Shown here: one piece after another, positions 11,776 to 23,900 of the stretch
Position numbering within the stretch: the stretch's first letter is position 1
Layout: every line of letters begins with the position of its first letter
DNA from: Cryptomeria japonica
Taxonomy: Eukaryota > Streptophyta > Pinopsida > Cupressales > Cupressaceae
Length of the DNA stretch: 64,000 nucleotides
NCBI RefSeq assembly: GCF_030272615.1
Contig: NC_081413.1
Location: 600,966,709 to 601,030,708, forward strand
Direction of reading: 5' to 3'
Program-made: the position numbers and the translations under genes
Notes under the pieces: model-generated
The model's input: only the letters and a program-made list of their open reading frames with translations
The model's database searches: none
Told to the model about the DNA's origin: nothing

Positions 11776-12537
11776 TGTTAGGATTCCCACAGATACTAAG
11801 AGGGGAGGGTGAATCAGTATCTAACCGGTGAAAGTATTTTCTTGACTTAAAACATGTAGAGCATATTAATATTGTATACCGGTAAACAAGAAATAATGCA
11901 GTAAGAAAAGATAACAACAACCACATGAAAAACACACCGTAACACAATAGTTTAATGAGGAAACATGGTGTGGGAAAAACCTCGGTGGGATTTGTGACCC
12001 ACAATATTCACTTACTGGCCAATAAGAGAATATTACTGCTACAAGAGGGGCCTGCACATGCAGGAAGGCCAAGTGCCTAGAGCTCACTGCTCAATTACAA
12101 AATGGGAAGTCTCACTGACTTATAAAATGGACTATATAAATCCAATGTCTTGTACTACTTCAAAATAGCATCTACTATGTCAGATCCAGTACCGGTTTGT
12201 AGCTCTGCTTCATACATAAACCCTTAACCTATAATTCACATAATAGGTCTGCCTTATTTCGCCTAATTGCATTCCTCCATACCTACTTAATTGTTCTACA
12301 ATTATCTCTTATATATATGATTCATTTTACAATTTGCCTAGTCGGCTTACAATGATTTTACAATAATAAACAAAATTCCTTTCGGCTTCTGTGCCGGTAT
12401 GCTTCCTTTTACTATCGGTGTCGGTGGTCTGTGTGCTAGTGGATTGCCTTGCTGGTGTCATAGGATTGTAAGGTTGCCATCAATGACAAAACCTTCAATC
12501 ACCTACAATGTCTCATTGGAGTGTGCATTTGCCAACA
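11776..12537 (-). repeat. copia 3' LTR, minus-strand element COPm1
   Basis: Plus-strand view runs from TGTTAGGATTCC to GCCAACA; on the minus strand it starts TGTTGGCAAATG. On its right side the minus strand has AAAGGGGGACAC, a polypurine tract, so this is the 3' LTR of an element whose body lies to the right. It carries the two blocks shared by the other copia LTRs: a CTAGAGCTCACTGCTC core (12075-12093) and GGGAAAAACCTCGGTGGGA (11972-11990). Confidence 0.8.
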
Positions 12538-12734
12538 GTGTCCCCCTTTGGCATTGATGGCAACACTCATGAGAAAAATTCAAAAGTGTATCCAAAAATT
12601 GTTACCAAAAGTGTGTGCTCCCCCTAAGCAGATGATCCTTAAGTTATTGGATTTTTCTCATACCACTACTCCCCCTTTGGCATCAATGACAAAGGTTATC
12701 AAAGTGTCAATTGAGTGTGGTTTCCAGCTTCATC
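12538..12734 (-). other. COPm1 3' noncoding region with repeated polypurine tracts
   Basis: On the minus strand AAAGGGGGAG-type words occur at about 12541-12552, 12611-12617 and 12668-12680, the latter two in GGCATCAATGACAAAG-like contexts. Several polypurine tracts upstream of the 3' LTR are a known Sirevirus trait. Confidence 0.6.
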
Positions 12735-13006
12735 CTTGTAACTGATTGGTTACAATCTGAAAAAGATCTGCCAAAACCAGATTCAAGCTCTCAATGAACT
12801 TTTTACTATCTTTTATTGCGGCCTCTATCCTTTGAATTGTACTGGTGAGGTGTTGCATTTGCTCTGCCAATGTTTTTTGTCCTTGAATCAGGGCATTAGA
12901 TATTTCTCTCCTTAAGGTGGAGAGGTAGTCCAGTTGTGGACTTAGTCTCCATTTAAGATCCTTAGCCTTACTTTTTATTCTTTCCTTTTCTCTTTCTAGC
13001 TTTAAT
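12735..13006 (-). pseudogene. C-terminal part of a coiled-coil ORF downstream of copia pol
   Basis: On the minus strand about 90 codons stay open from 13006 to a TGA near 12737. They encode a charged, helix-prone, heptad-rich peptide (begins LKLEREKERIKSK, contains LSPQLDYLSTLRREI). It lacks a start because the copia LTR at 13007 cuts it. Its place, just upstream of the polypurine tracts of COPm1, is that of an extra 3' ORF after pol. It resembles in composition and in the LSPQL motif the longer ORF at 14551-15551. Function unknown. Confidence 0.5.
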
Positions 13007-14233
13007 TGTTAGGCCCAATATGGAAAGCTAATGTACTGAGAGGGGAGGGGTGAATTAGTACTTCAAAACTTTTCTTCAACAATAACTTTACTATTAAGCA
13101 TAAACTGAATAGTGCAGTAACATAATATAATGCTAAAACAAATGAATAACAATCATACATGATGCACTCCATAACACATATATTTTGGTTATGCAGAAAC
13201 TCTTGGTTACAGAGAAAAATTGCAGTGGGGATGACACCCACAACTTCACTACTGCAATAATAAAGGTTTCTCGGTTAGAGCTACATGTTTAGCTATTTCT
13301 GATAGCTTACCCTATTAGGAGTATCAAAATATGTTAGATCTACCTTGCTAAAGGATTTTACAACACTTATTCTAAATGTTGCACCTGGTTAAAGGCTTTA
13401 CAATTTATAGACTTAGTTAGAGTCTTTTACCCTGTTAAAGGTTTCTCTTACAACTTCAAAATATTACAATAAATCATTACAAATATCTACAACTTTACAT
13501 CTGAAATGTTATAGAAGATTCTATGTGCTCAAAATGATATTAACTTGCTTATAGCATACCTCAGTAATCCATATATTAACTCGGTAAACCCTTCTGTTTA
13601 CTCTGTTCCTTGACTGTTCTCTGAAATCCTTCTCGGTGACCTTTGTGTTTCTTTGTCAACTGTAATAGTCATAACACTATGTGATATCCCATGATTTTCC
13701 TTTTTGTATATGTCTTGCTTCACACAAACACTCACATATATACTTGCACATATATCTAATCCTGAATTCATGCTATATAAATAGATCTCTTATGTCGGCG
13801 ATCTAGTCCATGCTTTGATCTTACAAACATGATTTCTCAAATGAATAACCATGCAAAATATTTCATTGGTTAGATGACCTCAAATTCATACACAATCTTT
13901 AAGTGCAATTTCCAATGTGATAATGGTTACTTGTTCCTCGATCTTTGTAACACGTTTCCCATATATGTCTAGGTTCAGTGAATCTGGTAACATGTTTCAC
14001 TTGATGTGTGTTCACTCGGTATATCATTCTTGCTGCTTGGTAGACATAGAGTGTTATTCGGTAGAGTTTTTGGTGTATACTACGCTCTGAGACTACTTTC
14101 TTCTATAACTGACTGCACTGTGCATACCAACTGTTATGTGCTTACCACTGAAAGAATAGTTAGAAGTAACCGACTAGAATATATAGAATAACTTTGAACA
14201 TAAGACTAATGTCAATCTTAGTAAGTAGTAACA
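13007..14233 (-). repeat. copia 3' LTR, minus-strand element COPm2
   Basis: Plus-strand view begins TGTTAGGCCC and ends GTAGTAACA; the minus strand has AAAAGGGGAGAT immediately before it, a polypurine tract. It breaks the coding remnant at 12735-13006, so COPm2 appears to have inserted into COPm1. The sequence differs from the LTR at 11776, so this is another family or subfamily. The matching 5' LTR was not found. Confidence 0.8.
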
Positions 14234-14550
14234 ATCTCCCCTTTTGGTATTAGTTGAGATGTTTGACAAAAACTACTTTCAAAGTTATAACTCAAAAATC
14301 TATATACTTGCAAAACTTGACTATACTGACAATATATACATTTGTCAATGAAATAGTATATTCAAATATACTCCCCTTATCAATATACTATTCATAACTC
14401 TAATTTTGCATGCTCGGTGATCAATGTTCTGTGTGCTGCTCTTGTTCTTTGCTTACTGCTCTGTTCACTGCTCGATATACTCCCCCTGTGTACTACACTC
14501 CCTTTGTATACTTTGATACTATACTCCCCCTTTTTGACAAACATCAAAAT
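14234..14550 (-). other. COPm2 3' noncoding region with repeated polypurine tracts
   Basis: Minus-strand purine tracts of GGGGAG type occur at about 14237-14243, 14368-14376, 14477-14485 and 14525-14535. No coding potential is supported. Confidence 0.6.
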
Positions 14551-15551
14551 TTAGTTACCATTTGGTGGAGGCAACTGGTCAAAAATGGATTTATACTTTG
14601 TCCTTGCTTCAGTGAGGGCGATAGAGAGTGCATCCTTGACACTGTCCAGTAAAGAATTATGTGCTTGAATGTCAGCCAATAAAGAAATTAAGCCATCTAA
14701 TGTGCTTCCCTCTTGTGTAGTAGATAGGTAAGTGGCTCGGTTGATCTGTTCTTGAATGGAGGACAAGTGTGGAATGAATAAGGTTTGAAGAGTCATAACG
14801 TCCATCCTTATTTTGTGCTCTTCATTCCTGAGTTCCAATTGTTGAGCCATGAGTTGTTGTAACTTTGTATAAAAGTTCTGAACAGAATTGGGCTCGGTGG
14901 TCAACTTATTTGAGAGATTGGTGATCTCTTTCTCAATTGCTTCTGTTTTATTTTTATTATCTTTAATGAATAAAGAGAATGTACAAAGTTTCTGAAATAA
15001 ATAAAGAATGTGCTTGAGTTGAGGGGACAACTCAGCAATAAATTTGACAAGTTTAACTTTGCCAAGAGCAATAGCTTTCTGTACCTCTTCAATCATTTTT
15101 GCAATGAGCTCTTTGTCCTTTAACTTGCTCAAATATTCAGATGCATCTACTCTAGATGTCTCTATCTGATTGAGGAGTTCATCTAGTTGAATATGGATGG
15201 CTGCATCTGTTGACACTGTAGCTGCGGGTAGCATATCTGATAATAGTGTCTTTACCTTCTAAAGTACTTTATTTTTCTTTTGTATGGCCATTTATTTTTC
15301 CTGTTCGGCCTTTGCTTTGCATAGTTCACCGAATTCAATGAGTGTCTGCCGTTTTAATTTTGATATGTCTACATTGGGTAACACTATTGGTTTCGATATA
15401 TCTACCTTGAAACTCATGTTGAGGTTGTTGGAAAATGTTGTGTGTGTATCTAAGTGCAAAGATCCGTGATTCTTGCCAGACCAGATAAGAGGATTGATGT
15501 CTATATAGTGTGTGTGTGGAAGGAAGGAACTAAAGCGGATCTGTATTGGCA
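14551..15551 (-). pseudogene. unknown coiled-coil ORF in copia 3' region
   Basis: One minus-strand frame of about 334 codons with two stops (15292-15294 and about 15260), natural stop at 14551. The main uninterrupted part is 227 residues from 15234. The protein is rich in Leu, Lys, Gln and Glu with long predicted helices and heptad patterning; there is no Cys-His motif, DxG, or integrase/RT motif. No convincing membrane segment or signal peptide is seen. It sits between the expected end of pol and the polypurine tracts of COPm2, the place where some Sireviruses carry an env-like ORF. The frame continues upstream beyond the solo LTR (into 16262-16302) until a TAG. No known domain is recognised; function unknown. 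Confidence 0.6.
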
Positions 15552-15556
15552 TTGAG

Positions 15557-16261
15557 TGTTGTTACTAGATCATTGTATTACCTGTTGATCTCTAACCACT
15601 TCAACAGTTGGAAAATCCCTTAACCGGGTAGCTTTAACCAGCTTGCTGTAAATCCTTTAATAGGGTGACTCAAAGTGATTGAGTTCATAAAATCCTCTAA
15701 CAAGGTAACCTCTAACAGGGTTTAACCCTTAACCAGGTATTCTAGCCATCCCTTAACCAGGTGATCCCTAGCAGGATCAGTTCCTAACAGAACCTGTTGT
15801 AACAATCTTTAACCGGACTAGGCTCCCAACAGAGCAGACTTCTAAAGAGTTCAAAAACAGCTTGTGGGTATTCATCCCCACCGTGGTTTTTCCCAGTTGG
15901 GTTTCCATGTGAAAAAATCTATGTCATGTGTGGTGTTTTTCATGTGATGGTTTAAGTGATTTGTGTCTGAAGGTAAATCATGTTGAACTAGCTATTATTA
16001 TATTTCTGATGGTAGATTACCTATTCATGCATAAGGGTGAAATGAAAGTGTAGTATTAAGTTGTGTGGAAAGCTAAGTAATTAATTGGTTAATGCTTGTC
16101 ACAATCATTCTTAGCTTTACCAGTTGTACTCTGTTTCAGACCAGTGTTACTATTTGCCAGTAATTTGCAGTGTTTGTTGTCTAACCGGTTTTAGGAAAGT
16201 GTTTTTGACTATACTGATTCCCCCCCCCTCTCAGTACCGGTTTGGTACTTACCGTTCATCA
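15557..16261 (+). mobile_element. solo copia LTR, TSD TTGAG
   Basis: A 705-bp segment starting TGTTGTTACTAG and ending TTCATCA is flanked by TTGAG at 15552-15556 and 16262-16266. It contains CCCCACCGTGGTTTTTCCC (15876-15894) like the other copia LTRs, and many AACCGGGT/AACCAGGT-like words. With no internal region and a perfect 5-bp duplication it is a solo LTR left by LTR-LTR recombination. It cuts the minus-strand frame of the coiled-coil ORF. Confidence 0.88.
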
Positions 16262-16266
16262 TTGAG

Positions 16267-16656
16267 TTATCATAGGCTATGTTAGGATAAGATAAGTAGC
16301 ACTATGTGATGAACATGAGTACCACTAGGATTGACATGATTGATTTGATTGGATGCAAGAGTACTTACCCCAGATTGAGTCTAGAGAGTGATTCCCTATG
16401 ACACAACGGTTACGAACAAATATGACTACTGAGGACCACATTGCAATCAAGGCGATGGGATTGAGACACATTATGTATATGCCTAAGATTTGGGAAAAAC
16501 AAGACTATTAACTGCTTTGGTGAAAAGATGGTCCCACATGGTCTGTAGGAGGGGACATATGAGATAATCTAGGTTGTATCAGTTTTTGTATGATGATGTA
16601 GACACCTTTGGATGATTTTGTAGCCATATGAGATTTTGACATCATTGTATCATGAC

Positions 16657-16697
<41 letters not shown>

Positions 16698-17800
16698 TGG
16701 TCTATCCTTACAGCAACTATATGCATGTGTTCCTATGTGATGCTTGTATATGTTTTATGATGATGATTTTATGATGCTTATGATATGGATGCAAATATGT
16801 ACATGATAAAATACAATATGTTTTTGTTCTTTTATGTTTTTATATGACATGCATGATGCAAATGTGAATATATGATAGATGGATGTATGGTAGTGATATG
16901 ATATGCTAATAAGTGGTGTGTGCAGAATGTGATGCGATTGTGATATTTATATGTATGTATGAAATGTTAATATGTTATCATGTGATGATGCAGGTGCAAA
17001 CTACATGAAATGCAAATATTTTTGGCATGTCATTATACTCAGTCATGTGATAGCGGGCTACATGGACTCAAGGAAAAATGATGAAGGTCAATCACAAAAG
17101 GGGGATGGAAGGTAGAAGACATGGAAGTGAAAGTGTCTTGTACTTTATCATTATTGAGCTTTATTATGGCAAATAGGTTATGACAATCCAGATATACGTT
17201 CGACCCAGAAAATCATTATACCCATTTGCATGGAGATCAGACAGTCACAAACAAGGAATGCCCTAGTTCACACTAGACTCACAGTGTCCTCATATCCTTG
17301 GACAAGTCATAGCATTACTAAGAGACAATCCACAGACAACTAAATAATAGGTGAACATATCCCATCCTTGACACCAACATACAATGAAATCTTCAAGTTA
17401 TTTGTGTTTCTTGCCACATATGCTAACATGTTTGATTTGGTCACAATGTTGTTATCCTGATAAAGGACAAATTATACTGAAAAATAATGTTGTTGCCAAA
17501 GTCTGCTGAAAGATTTGATTTGTTGAAAGCCCATTGTTGCTTGTGTCTCATCTGAAACTGACTGAATCCATGAAACTGATACTTTATTGTGAAGAAGAAT
17601 GAAACTTTATTACGGATTGGCGATGCAAATGACCTTTTATTGCGGAGTGTGAGCGAACAGGAGGAATGAAAAGACGATGATCCTCAAAACATGTGATTCT
17701 CACAATACCACTTCCATCAATAGATTTAGGATTTTGCCCCAGTTGTAGATTGGAGGACTTGATTTATTATGGACGAAAAGGGGTGAGAAGGGAGGATTAT
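16267..17800. other. unassigned retroelement-like DNA
   Basis: No supported gene. It probably contains the remaining body of COPm2 and the 3' noncoding end of GYP2, but the boundary between them and a left LTR of GYP2 could not be found. Includes a (TA)16 microsatellite at 16661-16692. Confidence 0.45.
16661..16692. repeat. (TA)n microsatellite
   Basis: Perfect TA dinucleotide run. A second shorter run lies at 18010-18029. Confidence 0.97.
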
Positions 17801-17867
17801 TATGAATGGCTAACCAATCTTAGGTAGATCAATAACAAGCCATGATGGGAATGGGTGAGTTTATTAT

Positions 17868-17930
17868 GGATGGATAGGTTGTGAGTGTGTGCAAAGGGAA
17901 GGGATGGATAGGTTGTGAGTGTGTGCAAAA
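17868..17930. repeat. 34-bp tandem duplication
   Basis: The word GGATGGATAGGTTGTGAGTG with its downstream TGTGCAAA occurs twice in a row, starting at 17868 and 17902. Confidence 0.9.
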
Positions 17931-18049
17931 AAAAAATTGTGTCACAAGGCACTTGTTTGCCAGGTTTTCACCAAGTAACAATTTTTTATTTTTATGATTT
18001 TTTTGTATTTTATATATATATATATATATTTTTTGTATTTTTGAATTAG

Positions 18050-18290
18050 GATATTCCGAAGAGCTATGTGTAAAACCTGTGAAGATGCATGTTATTGATA
18101 GGATCTTCCAAAGGTTCTCCTTATGGTGTCGAAAGCTGATATGCACGTGATCCATAGACTGTTGTGATGACATAGGGACCAAGCCAATTTGGTTCGAATT
18201 TTCCTTTCTTCTCTCGATCCTATTGATTTCTAAGATTTTCTCAGAGAACTAGGTCACCCACCTCAAATGTGCGAGACTTTACCTTATGAT
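18050..18290 (-). pseudogene. gypsy integrase C-terminal remnant (GYP2)
   Basis: On the minus strand the segment encodes the C-terminal tail of a gypsy integrase: TFEVGDLVL, then a Lys-rich stretch and FEPNWLGPYVI, followed by a MHLHRFY-like end. This SH3-like tail binds DNA in active integrases. The zinc-binding and catalytic core are not found upstream; the bases before it (18330-18582) give a Leu/Ser/His-rich frame without integrase motifs. At least two stops (TGA at 18241-18243, TAG shortly after) fall at positions where the family normally has Arg and Gln. Confidence 0.7.
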
Positions 18291-18812
18291 TGTAGCTGCA
18301 TTGTTCCTTGACTGAATGATGTGTAACTCCACTGATTGTCTTCCTTGATAAAGGAACTAAGATAGAATTACTAGCGTGTGGACTACACAGGCCCGTATGT
18401 GTGTCACATAAATAAGTTTGGGCATCACTGACAACAAAGTCCCTCAAGGAAGTTCCATTAAAGGAACATGATGTATCACCAAAAGGGAAAGGATGTGCAG
18501 AACAAGTGGATGAGTTATGAAGGCTTATGATTGCGAAAAGAAGTGAAAGTAGGATAGCATGATGGAGACTTAGGATCAACAAGTATGCTTTTTGACTTGA
18601 AATTTTAGAACTTTTGCCCCAATTATTTTGATACTAGGGGAGATCAATTTTTGTTTTTTTTTCTTCGTAAGATGTTTATCCTTGACTTTAATTTTTGCAG
18701 AGTCAAATAGCTTTTGATTTTGATTTGGACTAAAGGACTTTTCTTTATTTTTGACTTTTAGATTTTTCTTTTCAAAGCTTGATTTGTGATCCCCGATGAG
18801 TAAGGGCCTTTT

Positions 18813-20464
18813 TTATTCTTGTTGACCCAAGTCTAGGAGAGGAGTGGAAATGGAATGAGTGGATGAAATGGTAAATCCATGTGAGTTCTTAAGAGGGTTG
18901 GCAATACGCTCAATAGATTCTTCATTGGAACCACTCTTAGGACTATTGATATCAAGAGATGCTTGCACCACTAGAGAAGATTTGCATTCAGACTTAGTAG
19001 CCACAACACTAGGTGGTTCACACCCAATTCCTTGATATTGCAAATTGTTTGTAGGTTGTTCCTATTGACTAAATGTCTTAGGAGATAGTGGGAGTTGATC
19101 AACATGAAAGATATACTCACCACATCCCAGGTCTTTAATCTTGAACTTTTCTTTTAGCTCTGCTTGTTTGGATGTAGAAGGTTTCAAGGATTCTGGATCC
19201 ACATATGCTAAAGATGGAATAGCCTCTCAATTGACTGGTATTGTTATTTTTGATCTACTTTGCAAGTTATTGCAATATATGAACAGATTTGGATCCCCAT
19301 TAACGGTCACTTCAACTCCATTGTGAGGAAATTTAATGCATTGATGGTATGTAGATGGGATTGCTCTCATCTCATGGATCCATGGACGTCCTAGTAATAT
19401 GTTGTATGTGAGATCTAGGTCCAAGACTTGACAAACCACATCCTTTGTAACTAGCCCAACTCTGAGAGGTAAGGTGATTGTGCCATTGGATGAGCTCTCT
19501 TCATCATCATATGCTTTTATGGTGATAGCATGTGTAGAATTCACAACCTTTTCAAAATATCCTAATTGTTTGATAGTGCTCAATGTACAAATGTTCAGAC
19601 CTGCTCCTTCATCTATCAAGACTTGTTTTATGTGGTTTTTATAGATATAGGCTTCAATATGTAAAGGTGCATTATGAGGCTAGGTTATAGATGCGTCATC
19701 AGCTTCGGTGAATGTAAGAGAATGTGGAACAGAAAGGTATCCCACCATGGCTTGAAACCGGTCCACATTCAGATCAATGGGTATAGAGGTTTCTCTTAGG
19801 ACTTTGTCAAGTATGGCTTTATGCGAAGGAGAGATATGCAACAGTTCTAGGATTGAGATAAGCGCGGGTGTCTTCCTTAATTGTTCTACTAGGTCATAAT
19901 CAGGTTTGGTCGATGAGGAAATGGTGGTTTTAGCCGGAGCACCTTGCAAGGTGACCTTACCTCGATGAGTTGTGACATTACATTTAGAGGTAGATTTAGA
20001 AGAAGTTCCAATGCCTTAAGGACAACTTTAGCTCTTTGGGTAGAACTTTCATGCATTTTGTCTTTTATGACAATAGTAGAAACATAGTTGTCCATCGAAA
20101 TGTGATTAACAGTTGAATCATAGTCATAAGACACTTTGGTATAGCTGGCTTGATTATCTGTGGCTTTGGTTTTTCCCTTGTCATGTTTAGGGAATGGTTC
20201 CTTAAATATCTCATGTGCTTGATTGGATGCATGTCCATTGATCTCAATGTCACCTCTATCAATAAGATCCTGTATAATGTTCTTCAAGCGATGGCAATTT
20301 CCTATTTTATGTCCCTTGCTCTTGTGATATTCACAATACTCATCGTCATTCCACCAATTTGGTTTGACTTTTAGCTCATATCGAGGATTGTCTAGAATTG
20401 TTATTATCTTGTTTGCCACTAGCTTCCTAAAAGCTGATTCAAGTGGTTCTCCCAATGGGGTGTA
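18813..20464 (-). pseudogene. GYP2 gag C-terminal part and protease
   Basis: This is the downstream half of the GYP2 gag polyprotein, separated from its N-terminal half by COP1. On the minus strand from 20464 come a KYTPL-like entry shared with GYP1, a C-x2-H-x4-H-x4-C motif (CEYHKSKGHKIGNC) near 20300-20340, and a linker. A frameshift lies near 19960. A TAG at 19680-19682 precedes a retropepsin-like domain (19619-19227): the motif reads LIDEGAG, with Glu in place of the usual Thr/Ser, followed by an ILLGRPWI-type second motif. The same frame runs on as a low-complexity linker to 18813. No RT follows. It is non-functional. Confidence 0.8.
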
Positions 20465-20469
20465 TTTCC

Positions 20470-20889
20470 TATTGAAATGTGGTGACTGATCAGCAAAGTA
20501 CTATACACTCAGCACATATCCTCGCCGGGGTCCGGGGCCGGGCAGGGGTTCGGGGGCGGCAGCCCCCAAGGAAATTTTTTTTTGCCATTTTTCATTGATG
20601 AAAATCGACATTGTAATAAAACCCTAAAAAGGCCGACTTTGTTTGTTGCCCTAAAAAATGCATGTTATAAGCGGCTGGGATGCTTAAGGCATTGTAAGGT
20701 TGATGTACTATTTTTGCTGGATAATAAGAAAGATTGGACGGCTGTGTATGGTGGACGTAACCCATTATGGGTAAACCACGTTAAATCTCTGTGTTATCTG
20801 TGTCTTGTTTTATTTCTTTATCTTTTGTATTTAAATCTGCATATAATTGTTAGTTCATATTTGCTTCGGATCTACTTGAAACCCTAACA
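20470..20889 (+). repeat. COP1 5' LTR (420 bp)
   Basis: Begins TATTGAAATG (a mutated TGTTGAAATG, as in the 3' copy) and ends CCCTAACA. It carries a GC-rich island at 20523-20568 with a GGGGGCggcaGCCCCC stem. The 3' copy lacks ~25 bp present here near 20600-20630. Confidence 0.93.
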
Positions 20890-20891
20890 AT

Positions 20892-20903
20892 TGGTATCAG
20901 AGC
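20892..20903 (+). promoter_or_regulatory. COP1 primer binding site, tRNA-Met
   Basis: TGGTATCAGAGC, complementary to the 3' end of initiator tRNA-Met, sits two bases after the 5' LTR. It would prime minus-strand DNA synthesis. Confidence 0.95.
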
Positions 20904-20949
20904 AAGGTTTTCTGTAAATTGGCAAGACTTTCAGATTTGAGTGGGAGCA

Positions 20950-23900
20950 ATGGAGGATTTCAAATTCAAGGTCGAAAAGTTTAACAGCCAGAATTATCAG
21001 TTATGAAAAATGTAGATGGAGGATTACCTGTATCAAAAGGATTTGTGGTGGCCACTGGAAGGAAAGGCAAAGAAACCGACCACAATATCAGATGAAGAGT
21101 GGGACATTTTAGATAGAAAAGCACTGGGATCCATTCGATTGTGCCTTGCATCGTCTATAGCATTCAATATAATAGAAGCAAAAATGACTGTAGATTTGAT
21201 GGCAACATTGGCTAAGTTGTATGAGAAACCCTCGGCTTTGAATAAGGTATTTCTTATGAAGCGTTTGTTTAATTTGAAAATGAGTGAGGGAGGATCTGTA
21301 GCGGAGCACTTAAATGAATTTAATACAATTACCAGTCAATTGTCTTCAGTAAAAATTACCTTTGTAGAAGAGGTTAAGGCTCTCTTGATTTTATGTTCTT
21401 TGCCAAAAAGCTGGAATAGCTTGGTTATGGCTGTAAGTAACTCTATCTCTGGTAAAAATACTTTGGTATTTGATGATATTGTTGGTGTTATCTTAAGCGA
21501 GGAAATGCGAAGGAAAAGCACAGGTGAGACTCCAACATCATCGGGTAGTGTTTTGAATGTGGAGAATAGAGGAAGATCAAAGGAAAGAAGAAAAGGCCCT
21601 AGGAATGAGAAATCATGAGGGAAGTCAAAGAAAGGACGCTCTCAATCTAGAGGAAAGAAAGATTGCTGGTACTGCGGAAAGCCTGGTCATCTAAAGAAAG
21701 ACTGTTGGTCTCAAAAAAACAAAGAAGGAGACAAAAATGAAAATGACAGTAAGGAAGCTAATATTGCAAGTAATACTTTATAAGATGCTTTAATCTTATG
21801 TTTGGATAATGTTAATGATTCCTGGGTAACAGATTCTGGGGCTTCATTTCATGCTACACCCCATAGAAAATATTTTCTAGATTATGTTCAAGGTGATTTT
21901 GGACAGGTATATTTGGGTGATGATGAGCCCTATCAAATTGTTAGAAAAGGAAAGATAAAGATAAAGTTGCAGAATGGTAATGACCGGTTTCTACAGAAGG
22001 TAAGACATGTTCCTAATTTAAGAAGAAATTTAATTTCTGCAGGGCAACTAGGTAGTGAAAGTTGCATAGTTACCTTCTCAGACAGTATGTGGAAGGTCAC
22101 TAAAGGATCATTAGTATTAGCTAAAGGTGTGAAGGTAGGCACATTATATCTGTGTACTGGTAACACTTACTCTACCTTAGCTGCTACAGATAAAGTTACT
22201 GCAGGGACAACAACAATAAATGTTGCAAGAACAGATTCGATAATGTGGCACCATAGGCTTGGGCACATGAGTGAGAAAGGGATGAAAATCCTTCACTCCA
22301 AAAATCTATTGCCAGGACTAAAGAAGATTGATTTAGAGTTCTGTGAAAACTGTGTTTATGGTAAACAGAAAAGAGTCAGATTTCTCAAGGTTGGGAAAGA
22401 GAAGAAGAGTGAGAAGTTAGAGCTTGTACATTCAGATGTATGGGGACCGGCTCAGGTATTATCTCTTGGTGGCTCTTGTTATTATGTTATTTTTATTGAT
22501 GACTCAACTAGAAAAACATGGGTATATTTCCTAAAACAAAAATCAAATGTTTTTGAAACTTTTAAGAAATGGAAAGCTTTGGTTGAGAATGAGACAGGAA
22601 AAAAGTTGAAGTGTCTCAGATTGGATAATGGAGGTGAGTATTGCAGCAAAGCATTTGAAGATTACTGTTCCTTAAATGGGATTCGAAAGCAGAAGACAAT
22701 TCCAGGAACTCCATAGGAAAATGGTGTGTCAGAGAGAATGAATAGGACCATCATGGAACGTGCGAGGAGCATGAGATTGCATGCTGGATTGCCCTTACAT
22801 TTTTGGGCAGATGTTGTACATACTGTTGTCCGTTTGATAAATATAGGACCTTCAATCCCTTTGGATGGTGGTATTCCAGAGGAGGCATGGACTGATAAAA
22901 AGGTAAATTATTCTTTTCTAAAAACTTTTGGTTGCGAAGCTTTTGTCCATGTTGATAAAGAAAACAAAACCAAACTTGATGCTAAATCTCAGAAATGTAC
23001 CTTCATTGGATATGGGATAGATGAATATGGCTATCGGTTATGGGATTTTGAAAATAAGAAAATAATTAGAAGTAGAGATGTTATATTCAATGAGAAGGTT
23101 ATGTATAAAGAACAGATGCAGGAAAAGAAGTATGAACAGGACAAACAAGAAGATGTGGTGCCAGATGAGATTCCTGAAAATGAAATGCCATAGGTACCTG
23201 ATGCTCAGCAACAACAGATTGTCCCACCAACTCCTGCAAGTGTTAGACATTCTACGAGGACAAGTAGACCCCCTGAAATCTTTTCTCCTTCTTTGTATTC
23301 TATTTTATTAACGGATTCTGGTGAACCAGAAGAATATGAAGAAGCAATGCAGGTGGATGCCAAACAACAGTGGCAGCCAGGCATGAAAGAGGAGATGGAC
23401 TCCTTGATGAAAAATAAGACTTGGGACTTAGTCCCTTTACCTGTAGAAAAAAGAGCCTTGCCTAACAAATGGGTTTATTGGCTGAAGGAGGAGGAAGGAG
23501 GTCAGAAAAGATATAAGGCCAGACTTGTGGTAAAAGGTTTTGCATAGAAAAAGGGTATAGATTATGATGAAATATTTTCTCCAATTGTAAAAATGACTTC
23601 AATTAGAACTATACTTAGTCTTGTGGCTGCAGATGATTTACATCTTGAACAATTAGATGTCAAAACAGCTTTTCTCCATGGAGATCTGGAGGAGGAAATT
23701 TACATGTTGCAACCACAGGGATATGAGGTCAAAGGTAAGGAGAACTTGGTGTTCAGGTTGAAGAAAAGTTTGTATGGCCTAAAGCAAGCACCCCGACAAT
23801 GGTATTTAAAATTTGATAGTTTCATGGCTGAACACGATTATCATAGATGTCATTCTAATCATTGTGTATATTTTTAGAGATTTGATAATGGTAGTTATAT

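Noticed and set aside
16261-16280. ATTGAGTTATCATAGGCT read as a decayed tRNA-Met primer site after the LTR at 15557
   Set aside because: TTGAG is the target duplication of a solo LTR, and the sequence continues the interrupted minus-strand frame.
16592-16607. TGTAGACACC on the plus strand as a gypsy LTR start
   Set aside because: No polypurine tract, partner end or target duplication could be found. A ten-base match alone is not enough.
18241-18582. 113-residue minus-strand ORF with a signal-peptide-like N-terminus
   Set aside because: The C-terminal part is the start of the gypsy integrase tail (TFEVGDLVL); the hydrophobic N-terminus is upstream noncoding sequence read through, not a secreted protein gene.
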